Assembly: GCA_014656495.1 (NCBI GenBank)
Contig: BNCN01000005.1
Location: 496,001-560,000, forward strand
DNA from: Comamonas sp. KCTC 72670
Lineage (GTDB): Bacteria > Myxococcota > Myxococcia > Myxococcales > Myxococcaceae
Direction of reading: 5' to 3'
Length of the DNA: 64,000 nucleotides
This document shows positions 50,606 through 59,237 of this stretch, piece after piece. Position 1 is the first letter of the stretch, and each line of letters opens with the position of its first letter. Made by a program: the position numbers and the translations under genes. The notes beneath the pieces are model-generated. The model saw nothing but the letters and a program-made list of their open reading frames with translations. It did not search any database and was not told the DNA's origin.

Positions 50606-50913
50606 GATGACGCGCCCTCCTTGGCGGCCGGGCAGAGCTCCGCCGTCCCCGCCAGGTCCCCATCCCGGGAACGCTCGTCATAATCCGACATCCTGATTCA
50701 AATGCAATCAAGTTGCGTTAGTTATCGCTCAGCGATGCTGTGTCCGGCGCGGGCGAATCCCTATGCTTCATGGGTCGTTGTTGACTCGGTATTTCTTGTG
50801 TTTCGAGAAAGTTGGTTGCCCGTCATGGAGGTCATCCACTAGGACCCTTGCGCGCGCTGCGTTCGCGCGTGCGGCCACGCGACAGGGCCGCCCTCTCACG
50901 CCGAGGTCACCCG
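50606..50913. other. 308-base divergent region with operator site 4
   Basis: The region separates the operon starting at 50605 (reverse) from the nuclease-like gene at 50914 (forward). It contains the 17-base palindrome at 50702-50718 in an AT-rich patch (50685-50740). The remainder is unstructured to the eye. I see no clear promoter for the forward gene. Confidence 0.5.
50702..50718. promoter_or_regulatory. Putative Fur-family operator, site 4
   Basis: ATGCAA-TCAAG-TTGCGT is a near-perfect palindrome with one mismatch. It lies 97 bases upstream of the reverse-strand GTG at 50605 and about 200 bases ahead of the forward gene at 50914. The TTGCAT arm may serve as a -35 with a -10 (about TTATGA) 18 bases on in reverse orientation, as at site 3. 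Confidence 0.65.
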
Positions 50914-51777
50914 ATGGGATTGCCGTCCTTCTTGTTGCGCGTGGTGGTGCTGGTCGTCCTGGCTGTCCCCACGCTGGCCCAGGCGGGCTCCTATCTGCGC
51001 GTGGTGAGCTGGAATCTGCGTCACGAGGGGTGGACCGCGGAGCAGACGTACCGCGAGGACGCCGAGCAGATCTGGCGGCAGTACGGCGCCAACGCCAATT
51101 CGAACAACGGCTGTGACCTCGTGTTCTTGCAGGAGGTGATGAACGTCAACGTGGTGCCAGCCATCGTGGCGGAGCTCAACGCCGTCTCCGGCGTGAAGTG
51201 GGGCTATGCGCAGACGCCGCTCATCGGGCGCTCGTCCTACAAGGAGATCTACGCGGTGCTGTACCGGGAGGACACGGTGGCGCTGCTGTCGTCCTCGGTG
51301 CACGCGGACCCGGGCGACAAGTTCGAGCGTGAGCCGCAGGTCGTCCGGGTCCGGCACACGCGCACGGGCGCGGACTACACGTTCATCAACTGGCACACCG
51401 TCTGGGGCAACCTGCCGGACCGCGACGCGGAGGTGCGGAACATCGGCGCGGTGTTCAAGTCGGTGCAGGACGCCAGCAGCACGGACCAGGACGTCATCCT
51501 GGTGGGGGACCACAACATGGCCTGCACGTCGGCCTCGTGGTCCAACCTCGTGTCGCTGTCGCCGACGGTGGCGTGCAGGCTGGACGTCGCCACCACCATC
51601 AACCTGTCGGGTGGCTACGTGAATGCGTACGACCACTTCTGGATGCAGCCGGCCTATGTGACGGAGTTCTCGGCGGCGGGGCGCGACTACATCGCGGACA
51701 CGCGCGACTTCGTCACCCGGCTGTCGGACCACGCGCCCATCTACCTGACCCTCTACTCCACCAGCGACACGGATTGA
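50914..51777 (+). CDS. Secreted endonuclease/exonuclease/phosphatase-fold protein
   Basis: A 287-residue protein with a signal peptide (MGLPSFLLRVVVLVVLAVPT to about 22, cleavage AQA|GS). The mature chain is a DNase I-like phosphoesterase: LRVVSWNLRHEGW, CDLVFLQEVM (metal-binding Glu), INWHTVWGN, LVGDHNMACT (Asp-His/Asn pair) and LSDHAPIYLTL (final Asp-His). Substrates could be DNA, sphingomyelin-like lipids or phosphoinositides; the sequence does not decide. It is divergent from the HACxH operon and might respond to operator site 4. Its stop overlaps the TTG start of the next gene. Confidence 0.82.
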   Translation: MGLPSFLLRVVVLVVLAVPTLAQAGSYLRVVSWNLRHEGWTAEQTYREDAEQIWRQYGANANSNNGCDLVFLQEVMNVNVVPAIVAELNAVSGVKWGYAQTPLIGRSSYKEIYAVLYREDTVALLSSSVHADPGDKFEREPQVVRVRHTRTGADYTFINWHTVWGNLPDRDAEVRNIGAVFKSVQDASSTDQDVILVGDHNMACTSASWSNLVSLSPTVACRLDVATTINLSGGYVNAYDHFWMQPAYVTEFSAAGRDYIADTRDFVTRLSDHAPIYLTLYSTSDTD

Positions 51778-53498
51778 GGTCCGCGGCACAGAGCGCGCGG
51801 CGGTGGTGGGCCGCCGTGTTGGGCTTGGTGCTGGCCGGGCTCGTGGCGTGGTGGTGCTGGCCCGCGCCCGCCGCCGCGCCCGAGGTCCAGGTGGCGCCCG
51901 CTGTCGCCAGCGAGGACACGGCCCTCGCGCGAGTGGAGCCTCGTCCTTCCGAGCTCGTGTCGCCGGAGGGCTTGAGGCTCCGCGTCGTGTTGGAAGGGGG
52001 GCGGCCTTTCGAAGGAGCGGCGCGCGTGGGCGCGGCCTTCATCTCCGATGCGGACCGGCGTCTCTGGGAGGCGTCGAGGCGCGAGGGCGCTGAAGGCGCG
52101 GGGCCCGAGCGGCTGGAGGACCTGGCCAACGTGTCGGAGTGGCTGACCGCGGAGGTGACGCCCACGTCGACGGGCGGGACGCTGGGGCCGGTGCCCGTGC
52201 CGGTGGCGCCGCGATACCAGGTGATGGCGTGGTCGCCGGATGGGACGTTCTGGTGGGGGGACGTGGTGCCGGAGACAGTCCCCGCCACGGGCGTGTTGGA
52301 CGGCGGTGTGTTGCAGGCGCGCCAACCGACGGGCGCGCGCGTGCGCTTGTCGGGAGCACGGCCGGAGCACGGGCCCTTCTTCGTCCGAGTGGAGCGCGCC
52401 GCGTCCCTGGACCCGCGTGAGGCCGAGCGCGCGAGCGCGTTGTTGCCGGTGGTGTGGCAAGCCGCGCCTCAGGTCGCCTCGGCGCTCTCGGAGGGGGCGC
52501 CGTTGCCGCTGTCCATGGATTCGCCGTTGGCGCTGCTGCCGTTTCCCGCGGACCCCGAGGTGCGGTTGTGGTTGCGGAGCGCGTCGGGCCGGGAAGGAGG
52601 GCCCGTGGTGGTGCCGCTGCGCGAGGGACGCGTGGAGTCAGTGGTGTTGGATGTGGATCGGCTGTTTCCGGAGGGCGTGGGGGGAACGGTGACGCTGCTG
52701 GGGCGGCTGCTGCTGGAGGGGGCCTCCACGCCGCCCGAGGGCGTGACGTTGCTGGGGCCGGATGGCCGGGCGCTGACGCTCACGCCGGAGGGGCGTTTTT
52801 CGGCGCCAGGGTTGCCATCGTGGACGGCGTCCCAGTTCATCGCCGAGGTGCCTTCACCGGCGTCCGGACGGCCCGTGGCGGCAGCACGGCAGACCTTCGA
52901 CTTCGTGCCGGAGCCGGGCGCGCAGGAGGCCCAGGCGACGTGGCGCGTGGCGGCCTATCGTTGGTTGGTGCTCCGCATGGATGGCTTTCTGCGCGGTCAG
53001 CTCGAGGCGCGGGCGAGCAGGCCCTATCCGGTGTTCGTGCTCCAGCGCTGGAGCGATGGCGGCGCGTGGCGGACACACGGCGCGGACGCCTTCCTTCAGG
53101 AGGAGGGCGGCGTGGCGGTGTCGCTCCTGGCGCCTGGGAGATATCGCGTGTTGGTGGCGCTCTCGGCTCATGAGCACTACGCCAGCACCGTCGCGGAGGT
53201 CGGCGAGGACGGCGCGGAGCACGCTGTCTCCGTTCACGTGGACGCGCAGGTGCCCGCCTGCGAGGTGCGCGTCACCGCTGGCGGTGTCCCAGTGTACGGC
53301 GCGCGCGTCATGGCGGGGAGTGAGGTGAGCTCCCTTCCGCCCGTGCGCGGACTCACGGACGCGGAAGGCCGGTGGCGGCTGGGGCGGGTTCGGAGCGAGG
53401 CGCTGCACCTCGAAGTCGAGGCGGCTGGCCATGCGCCCTGGTCCGGTGAGGCCGCGGAGGCATGCCGCCACGCGGGCGTGGTCCACGTGCGGCTCTAG
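51774..53498 (+). CDS. Large exported or membrane-anchored protein of unknown function
   Basis: A 574-residue protein. Translation most likely begins with TTG at 51774, overlapping the nuclease stop (TTGA). Its N-terminus is a signal anchor (about 11-28; WWAAVLGLVLAGLVAWWCW) followed by a Pro/Ala spacer. The remainder is beta-rich with no domain I recognise, ending in a carboxypeptidase-regulatory-like region (about 500-574; VPACEVRVTAGGVPVYGARV, TDAEGRWRLGRV). It is likely an envelope protein working with the nuclease because of the coupling. The TTG start makes its exact N-terminus uncertain. Confidence 0.65.
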   Translation: MRSAAQSARRWWAAVLGLVLAGLVAWWCWPAPAAAPEVQVAPAVASEDTALARVEPRPSELVSPEGLRLRVVLEGGRPFEGAARVGAAFISDADRRLWEASRREGAEGAGPERLEDLANVSEWLTAEVTPTSTGGTLGPVPVPVAPRYQVMAWSPDGTFWWGDVVPETVPATGVLDGGVLQARQPTGARVRLSGARPEHGPFFVRVERAASLDPREAERASALLPVVWQAAPQVASALSEGAPLPLSMDSPLALLPFPADPEVRLWLRSASGREGGPVVVPLREGRVESVVLDVDRLFPEGVGGTVTLLGRLLLEGASTPPEGVTLLGPDGRALTLTPEGRFSAPGLPSWTASQFIAEVPSPASGRPVAAARQTFDFVPEPGAQEAQATWRVAAYRWLVLRMDGFLRGQLEARASRPYPVFVLQRWSDGGAWRTHGADAFLQEEGGVAVSLLAPGRYRVLVALSAHEHYASTVAEVGEDGAEHAVSVHVDAQVPACEVRVTAGGVPVYGARVMAGSEVSSLPPVRGLTDAEGRWRLGRVRSEALHLEVEAAGHAPWSGEAAEACRHAGVVHVRL

Positions 53499-53548
53499 GG
53501 CTCCGTCGAGCCGCGGCGGGACGCGGCCTTGCGCCGCGAGGCATCCGC

Positions 53549-54151
53549 TCAGGCCGCGTTGGCGGCGAGCTCCGTCAATGGCGTCCGGGCAGGCCGCCGG
53601 GGCCGTGCCGAGTGCATCGTCGCGGGGACCTCCTCGGGCGCATCCGAGGCCTCGCCGTCGCCCACGGGCTCGGCCGTGGCGGCTTCCTCGGGGCGCTTGC
53701 CACCCAAGGCCTCGACCCAGCCCTCCAGGAGGTCCATCAGGGCGCTGCGTTGCTCGCCTTCCAGCGGCATCAGCAGCCGGGCCATGCGCTCCTGGACGAC
53801 GGAGTCCGCCTGTTCCGCCAGCGCGCGGCCCTGCTCGGTGAGCCGCACGCGCACGCGCCGCCGGTCATGCCGCACGGAGCGCTCGCGCTGAACGAGCTGC
53901 GCATCCTCCAGCCGGTCCAACAGCCGGCTGAGCCGAGGCGGCGCGATGCCACCGAGCCGCTCGGCGAGGATGTTCACGGGCAGGAGGCTCTCGGCCTTCA
54001 GCCACCAGATGGCCTGGACCTCCATGGGGTCCAACTGCGCGTGCGGCAGCGAGCCCAGGGGGCTGTTCAAGGCACCGCAGCGCGCAACGTCGATGAGGAG
54101 ATTCTTCAGCCGTGCCACCTGCACGCGAACTTCCACCGAGAGATCGGACAT
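53549..54151 (-). CDS. MarR-family transcriptional regulator
   Basis: A 200-residue regulator starting MSDLSVEVRVQVARL. The winged helix-turn-helix is at about 58-125: VNILAERLGGIAPPRLSRLLDRLEDAQLV (in parts), wing with RSVRHDRRRVRVRLTEQGRAL, then the dimer helices. An acidic then Arg/Pro-rich C-terminal tail of about 45 residues is longer than in most MarR proteins. No obvious target is adjacent; the gene stands between the envelope protein and the EcsC gene. An AT-richer stretch at 54245-54300 may hold its operator. Confidence 0.82.
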   Translation of the reverse strand: MSDLSVEVRVQVARLKNLLIDVARCGALNSPLGSLPHAQLDPMEVQAIWWLKAESLLPVNILAERLGGIAPPRLSRLLDRLEDAQLVQRERSVRHDRRRVRVRLTEQGRALAEQADSVVQERMARLLMPLEGEQRSALMDLLEGWVEALGGKRPEEAATAEPVGDGEASDAPEEVPATMHSARPRRPARTPLTELAANAA

Positions 54152-54333
54152 TCTCGTAGCCTCCGTCTCGCGGACGCCAGGAGCCCTCCGGCCCGAGGGG
54201 ACTCCCGACAGCCCGTCGTCAGAGGGGGCAATCGCCCCGCTTGGGTCCAAAAACGCCTCGGTACAAAAGGCATATCGGACCCCGCGGACGAAAATCGCGA
54301 GGAGGGGGGATCATCCCTGGCCGCGGGCGGCCC

Positions 54334-54966
54334 TCAGGCGCCGCTGGCCTTCTTTCGCTGGGCCCGCGCCTTGGCGTGGGCCTTGTCGAAGCCCTCGTAG
54401 AAGCGCACGGCCTGCTCACCGACCATCTGGATGTGCTGGTTGTTGAAGTACGCGGTGACGGGCGCGGCCACCAGCGGCATGGCCCGCCCCAGCGTGTGCA
54501 TGCCGCCCTTCTCCAGCAGCATGGCGGCCAGCTTCCCCAGCACCTTGGGGCCCGCGCGGGGCAGGGGGCCCAGGCCGTTGGCGTAGCCGAACAGGTCCAG
54601 CATCTCCCCGCGCGCCCGCTCCGTCTTGAGGTTCACCTTGTAGAGGGTGGCCACGTCCGTGAGCAGGAGGATCTGCAGGTACGCCATGAAGAGCATGTCC
54701 GCGGGCAGCGCCACCAGGCCGAACACGCCGCTGACGCCGCCCACCATGCTGGCCAGGTTCTTCTTCTCGTCGACGATGCGTTGGGCCAGCTCGCGCGGCG
54801 CGGCCTGCGGATAGCGCTTCTCCAGCGTGGCGATGCGCACGCGCGAGCGCGCCACTTCCTGCAACACGATGTCCGACAGCCGCGCCGAGCCGAGCTTCTT
54901 CAGCTCCGCCGGAGACATCTTCTTCATGAAGGCCAGCCGCTCGGCCACGCTGTCGTAGATACCCAT
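54334..54966 (-). CDS. EcsC-family protein
   Basis: A 210-residue protein with a charged helical N-terminus (LEKRYPQAAPRELAQRIVDEKKN), then a hydrophobic core at about 78-108 (GVFGLVALPADMLFMAYLQILLL) with the EcsC hallmark ALPADMLFM. The rest is helical with LPRAGPKVLGKLAAML and a basic tail. EcsC proteins are tied to ABC-exporter/protease systems in Bacillus, but their molecular role is unknown. It probably sits at a membrane surface. Confidence 0.8.
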   Translation of the reverse strand: MGIYDSVAERLAFMKKMSPAELKKLGSARLSDIVLQEVARSRVRIATLEKRYPQAAPRELAQRIVDEKKNLASMVGGVSGVFGLVALPADMLFMAYLQILLLTDVATLYKVNLKTERARGEMLDLFGYANGLGPLPRAGPKVLGKLAAMLLEKGGMHTLGRAMPLVAAPVTAYFNNQHIQMVGEQAVRFYEGFDKAHAKARAQRKKASGA

Positions 54967-54970
54967 GCCC

Positions 54971-55411
54971 CTAATAACCCCGCTCGGACAGGTACAGGTC
55001 CACCAGCGCGCCTTCTTCGTACCAGGCGTGCCGCATCTCCACGTTGAACCAGCGCGAGTCCGGCCGCGGCCCGCGCACCTCCAGCTTCACCTGGTTGGGC
55101 GACGTGTCGATGATGGCCGCCCGCGCCTTGCACGCCGCGCCGGGCTCCTCGCCGTAGCCGCCTTCCAGGCAGACCTCGTCGCCCACGGAGAGCCGCCGGG
55201 TGTACTCGGTGGCCAAGTACAGCGCTTCGTGGCACGACGCGCGCACGGAGGACACCTGCTCTTCGCACCGGTTCTTCAGCGGCGCCTTCACCACGGGAAT
55301 CACCCCGTAGAGAGGGTCATCGTTGTTCGGATCCGGACGGAAGGCGCCGGTGCCCGTACAGCCCGAAAGCACCAGCGAGAGCGCGCACGCGCCCAGCCAC
55401 GACTGCCTCAT
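54971..55411 (-). CDS. Small Cys-rich lipoprotein
   Basis: A 146-residue lipoprotein with lipobox LSGC (Cys18). The mature part has four Cys (RCEEQ, SCHEAL, EVCLEGG, AACKAR) that could form two disulfides. It ends with beta strands (VKLEVRGPRPDSRWFNVEMRHA split, VDLYLSERGY). No family is recognised. It is four bases upstream of the EcsC-family gene on the same strand and probably shares its transcript. Confidence 0.72.
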   Translation of the reverse strand: MRQSWLGACALSLVLSGCTGTGAFRPDPNNDDPLYGVIPVVKAPLKNRCEEQVSSVRASCHEALYLATEYTRRLSVGDEVCLEGGYGEEPGAACKARAAIIDTSPNQVKLEVRGPRPDSRWFNVEMRHAWYEEGALVDLYLSERGY

Positions 55412-55518
55412 CGTATCGACTCCTCCGGAGCTCACGGCCCCTTGCCTTAAGGAAGGGGCGAGCATCGCAAAAGGCGTTCGATGGGGCAAAGCAGCCGCAG
55501 GGGCGGCTGCTTCGGACC

Positions 55519-55911
55519 TCAAGCGGAGCGGCGCTGAGGGCCGGGAATCTCCGAGTTGATGCCGGGCACCACGCGGTTGTCCTTGTCCACGAACACCACC
55601 TTGGGCTTCCAGTTCGGCACCTCGGCCTCCTCCACTTCCGCGAAGGTGGCCAGGATGACCAGGTCGCCCGGCTTGTTCAGGTGGGCCGCCGCGCCGTTGA
55701 TGCAGATGACGCCGCTGCCGGCCTCACCTTCCAGCGCGTAGGTCTCCAGGCGCGTGCCCTGGGTGATGTTCCAGACCGCGACCTTCTCGTTCTCCACGAT
55801 GTCCGCGGCGCGAAGCAGGTCGCGGTCGATGGTGACGGACCCTTCGTAATCCAGGTCAGCCTGGGTGACGGTCGCGCGGTGGATTTTCGACTTGAAGAGG
55901 ATGCGGCGCAT
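55519..55911 (-). CDS. panD: Aspartate 1-decarboxylase PanD
   Basis: A 130-residue pyruvoyl enzyme. The proenzyme self-cleaves between Gly24 and Ser25 in DYEGSVTID to create the pyruvoyl group. Other signatures are [31 protein letters not shown] and [19 protein letters not shown]. It makes beta-alanine from aspartate for pantothenate and CoA synthesis. The length matches the family (about 126). The start is the ATG at 55911; the upstream extension has no coding support. Confidence 0.95.
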   Translation of the reverse strand: MRRILFKSKIHRATVTQADLDYEGSVTIDRDLLRAADIVENEKVAVWNITQGTRLETYALEGEAGSGVICINGAAAHLNKPGDLVILATFAEVEEAEVPNWKPKVVFVDKDNRVVPGINSEIPGPQRRSA

Positions 55912-56016
55912 GTGTGTCTGGACCTTGGAAAAGCGGCAAGGACGCCCCACCGTAACGTCTGGGGCGCCCTGGGACAACCCTGTGTTCAGTTCCCCTGCCC
56001 GCAGTGCAGGCAGCCG

Positions 56017-56859
56017 TCACTTAACGAAGTTGACGAGTTGATTGAGACTGAGGGGAACGCTCTGGGATTCCGAGGTGAGCTTGCCGTCCAGGCGGACCTG
56101 CGCGTTTCCGCCTGAGCGCAGGGCCAGGGCCGCGTTGGCCGCGCGGGCGAAGTTGATGGTGAGCGGCAGGGTGACCTGCTTCGTCCCGCTGCCGTCCAGC
56201 AAGCCCAGGTTGCCGGTGGACAGCGTGCCCACATCCGCGCCCGCGACCTTCAGCGCGCCGGTGATGCCGGACACGGGCAGCGGGAAGCTGTTGCGGTTGG
56301 TGATGGCCAGCGGGAACTCCACGGTGGCGCCGGTCAGCGTGATGTCCTTGATGCGCGGGGCCTGGAAGGCCACCTGCGGAATCTTGGGGACCTCGAAGGT
56401 GCCTTCCTTCGCCAGCGGGAAGCTGAGCACGCCCACGGGCGTCTTCACGCCCAGCGAGCCCTGGGCCCGGAAGGCCGCCGTGTCCTTCTTGAGGAACGTC
56501 TCCAGCACCGGGACGATGTCCGCGAACTTCACGTTGGCGGGGAAGACGAGCTCGCTCTTGCCGTTGGCCTTGAGCGCCAGGCCCGAGCGCGGCTTGCCGG
56601 CGACCACCTGCTTGCCCTCGACGAAGAAGGCGTAGTCCACGTCGGCCAGGTTGAGCCCGAAGCCGTTGGGGTTGTTCAGCTCGTACACGAGGTTGATGGT
56701 GGCGTCGGACAGCGAGGCGTCCGCGAGCCGCGCCGTCTTGAAGGAGAGGGTGGGCTTCTTGAAGGCCCCCTTCAGCAAGTTCTGGATGGCGGCACAGCCA
56801 CTGAGGGTGGTGAGTCCAAGGACGGCCAGGACGAGGAAGGCGCGTTTCATGATGAACAT
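56017..56859 (-). CDS. LEA/WHy-type lipoprotein
   Basis: A 280-residue lipoprotein with lipobox LSGC (Cys at about 22). Two copies of the water-stress (LEA14/WHy) beta domain follow: about 40-140 (LADASLSDATINLVYELNNPNGFGLN in parts, then DYAFFVEGKQV) and about 165-280 (IKDITLTGATVEFPLAITNRNSFPLP in parts, ending NQLVNFVK). Such domains in bacteria are found in envelope and desiccation-related proteins. GGTGA seven bases ahead of ATG 56859 supports this start over the one three codons in. Confidence 0.85.
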   Translation of the reverse strand: MFIMKRAFLVLAVLGLTTLSGCAAIQNLLKGAFKKPTLSFKTARLADASLSDATINLVYELNNPNGFGLNLADVDYAFFVEGKQVVAGKPRSGLALKANGKSELVFPANVKFADIVPVLETFLKKDTAAFRAQGSLGVKTPVGVLSFPLAKEGTFEVPKIPQVAFQAPRIKDITLTGATVEFPLAITNRNSFPLPVSGITGALKVAGADVGTLSTGNLGLLDGSGTKQVTLPLTINFARAANAALALRSGGNAQVRLDGKLTSESQSVPLSLNQLVNFVK

Positions 56860-56972
56860 GGGCGTATCACCGGACGTCCCTTTCCCGCGCGGGATTCAAT
56901 GGGGCGTGGCCGGGACGTGGATGGGTGTACCCGCCCCGGGGGGCGGGTGGTATGGGGAATACCTCTCGTCCC

Positions 56973-58487
56973 ATGCCGGAGGCAGCCGTGTCCGGGGCCC
57001 GTACGCACATCTCCTTCCATCTTCCTCCCTGGCGTGTCCTGGTGGTGTCGTTGCTGGCCGTGGCGTCGGTGTCCTGCTCGAAGTGGGGCGCGGACGCAGG
57101 GGGCGCCTCCAAGCTGGCGCTGAAGCCCTGCCGGCTGGAGGGGCTGGCCACCCAGGCGCAGTGTGGAACCTACGAGGTCTTCGAGAACCGCGCCGAGCGC
57201 ACGGGCCGGAAGATTCCCCTGCGCGTGGTGGTGGTGCCCGCGCTGGCGGCGCAGCCCGCGCCGGACCCGCTGGTGTTGCTGGCGGGCGGTCCGGGGCAGG
57301 CGGCCTCGCGCACGCAGGTGCTGCTCGCGGTGGAGCGCATCCGCCGCAAGCGCGACATCGTGCTGGTGGACCAGCGCGGCACGGGGGATTCGAATCCGCT
57401 GAACTGCAAGACGGATTCGCCCGACGCGAAGCTCTCCGCGCGGCTGGAGGAGGGCGGCGCGGCGGAGGAGCTGCGCAAGTGCCGTGAGGGCTGGGACGCG
57501 GACGTGCGCCAGTACACCACGCCCATCGCCATGGAGGACCTGGATGAGGTCCGCGCGGCGTTGGGCTACGAGAAGCTCAACCTCTGGGGCGTGTCGTACG
57601 GCACGCGCGCGGCGCTCGTGTACATGCGGCAGTACCCGGAGCGGGTGCGGACGGCCATCCTGGACGGCGTGGCGCCCATGGGGCTCTATCTGCCGCTGTA
57701 CGCCCCCCGCGACGCGCAGCAGGCGTTGGACCTGCTGCTGGAGAACTGCGCGGCGGACGCGTCGTGCGCGAAGGCGTACCCGGACCTGCGCTCGCGCACG
57801 GAGGCGCTGCTGACGTCGCTGGAGTCCGCGCCCGCGCGCGTCCAGGTGGCGCACCCGCGCACGGGCGTGCCGGAGGAGGTCGTCCTGTCGCGGCGCGCCT
57901 TCCTGGTGCAGCTCTTCGCCCAGCTCTACAGCCCGGAGATGTCCTCCCTGGTGCCGCTGATGTTGGACCGCGCCACGCAGGGGGACTGGGCTCCCTTCGT
58001 CGCGCTGAGCGTGGGCCTGTCGGAGAGCATGGGGCGCACGGTGAGCCATGGGCTCTACTTCGCCGTCGTCTGCGCGGAGGACGCGCCTTTCTATGACGAG
58101 GCGGCGGTGGCGCGTGAGTCGCGAGGCACGTGGTTCGGCTCGGCGATGGGCCGCGACGTGCTCTCCGTCTGCGCGGACTGGCCGCGTGCCACGCTGCCCC
58201 AGGGCTACCGCGAGCCGGTGGTGTCGTCGGTGCCCACGCTGCTGCTGTCGGGCGAGCTGGACCCGGTGACGCCTCCGGCCTGGGCCGAGGAGGCGAAGCG
58301 CACGCTGTCCAACAGCCTGCACGTGGTGGTGCCCGGCGTGGGCCACAACACGCTGGGCGCGGACTGCGCGCGCACGCTGATGTCGGACCTGCTGACGCGA
58401 GGGAGCGTGGAGGGGCTGACGTCCACGTGTGGTGACAACCTCACCCGTCCGCCCTTCTTCACCTCCTTCGCCGGCCCGGTGCCTTGA
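56973..58487 (+). CDS. Exported alpha/beta hydrolase related to tripeptidyl or proline aminopeptidases
   Basis: A 504-residue protein starting MPEAAVSGARTH, with lipobox VSC after a hydrophobic run (VLVVSLLAVASVSC), so a membrane-anchored lipoprotein. The hydrolase core has VLLAGGPGQAAS (oxyanion), LVDQRGTGDSNPL, the nucleophile elbow WGVSYGTRAAL with Ser, and the late Asp and His (SGELDPVTPP, VPGVGHNTLG). The C-terminal region has the TAP-like helper sequence with Cys pairs (CAADASC). It probably cleaves short peptides in the periplasm. The start at 56952 is an alternative. Confidence 0.85.
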   Translation: MPEAAVSGARTHISFHLPPWRVLVVSLLAVASVSCSKWGADAGGASKLALKPCRLEGLATQAQCGTYEVFENRAERTGRKIPLRVVVVPALAAQPAPDPLVLLAGGPGQAASRTQVLLAVERIRRKRDIVLVDQRGTGDSNPLNCKTDSPDAKLSARLEEGGAAEELRKCREGWDADVRQYTTPIAMEDLDEVRAALGYEKLNLWGVSYGTRAALVYMRQYPERVRTAILDGVAPMGLYLPLYAPRDAQQALDLLLENCAADASCAKAYPDLRSRTEALLTSLESAPARVQVAHPRTGVPEEVVLSRRAFLVQLFAQLYSPEMSSLVPLMLDRATQGDWAPFVALSVGLSESMGRTVSHGLYFAVVCAEDAPFYDEAAVARESRGTWFGSAMGRDVLSVCADWPRATLPQGYREPVVSSVPTLLLSGELDPVTPPAWAEEAKRTLSNSLHVVVPGVGHNTLGADCARTLMSDLLTRGSVEGLTSTCGDNLTRPPFFTSFAGPVP

Positions 58488-58499
58488 GGAACGCGCGCC

Positions 58500-59237
58500 A
58501 TGATTGAAGCCAGGAACCTGCACAAGCGCTTCGGCAAGAAGGTGACGGCGGTGGAGGACGTGTCCTTCGTCGCGGAGGACGGCATCATCACCGGCCTGCT
58601 GGGGCCCAACGGCGCCGGCAAGACGACGACGATGCGCATGCTCTACACGCTGGTGCGCCCGGACCGGGGCACCGCGCTGGTGGACGGCGTGGACGTGGTG
58701 CAGCGGCCCGAGGACGCCCGGCGGGCGCTCGGCGTGTTGCCCGACGCGCGCGGCCTGTACCCGCGCCTGACGGCCCGGGAGCACGCGCGCTACTACGGTG
58801 AGCTGCACGGCCTGTCCGGCGCCCAGTTGGACAAGCGCGTGGACGAGCTGCTGGACCTGTTGGACATGCGCGAAATCGCCGACCGGCGCACGGAGGGCTT
58901 CAGCCAGGGCGAGCGCGTGAAGGTGGCCATGGCGCGCGCGCTGGTGCACGGGCCCCGCAACGTGCTGTTGGACGAGCCCACCAACGGCCTGGACGTCATG
59001 AGCACCCGCGCGGTGCGCACCCTGCTGCGGCGCTTGAAGGACGAGGGCCGCTGCGTGGTGTTCTCCAGCCACGTCATGCAGGAAGTGGCGGCGCTGTGTG
59101 ACCGCATCGTGGTGGTGGCGCACGGCCGCGTGGTGGCGGACGGCACGCCGGACGCGCTGCGCGAGCGCACTGGCAAGGACAGCCTCGAGGAGGCCTTCGT
59201 GGCCACCATCGGGACGGACCAGGGGTTGATGCAATGA
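58500..59237 (+). CDS. natA: ABC transporter ATP-binding protein (NatA type)
   Basis: A 245-residue ATPase: Walker A GPNGAGKTT (35-43), Q-loop region, signature FSQGERVKVAMAR (degenerate LSGGQ), Walker B NVLLDEPTNGLD and an H-loop VFSSHVMQEV. The ABC-2/NatA subtype is suggested by the next gene, with which it overlaps by ATGA (59234-59237). Na+/drug or other export is possible; symbol given by type only. It follows the peptidase gene by 12 bases. Confidence 0.85.
   Translation: MIEARNLHKRFGKKVTAVEDVSFVAEDGIITGLLGPNGAGKTTTMRMLYTLVRPDRGTALVDGVDVVQRPEDARRALGVLPDARGLYPRLTAREHARYYGELHGLSGAQLDKRVDELLDLLDMREIADRRTEGFSQGERVKVAMARALVHGPRNVLLDEPTNGLDVMSTRAVRTLLRRLKDEGRCVVFSSHVMQEVAALCDRIVVVAHGRVVADGTPDALRERTGKDSLEEAFVATIGTDQGLMQ

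Noticed and set aside
54240..54285. GGGTCC...GGACCC repeat upstream of the MarR gene as an operator
   Set aside because: The arms are 24 bases apart and short; this is too weak to call, though the area is AT-richer and may hold the regulator's site.
56847..59234. Reverse-strand open frame of 795 codons opposite the peptidase and NatA genes
   Set aside because: The same His/Arg/Ala-rich antisense pattern; the forward strand shows clear Walker A, GVSYGT and lipobox motifs.
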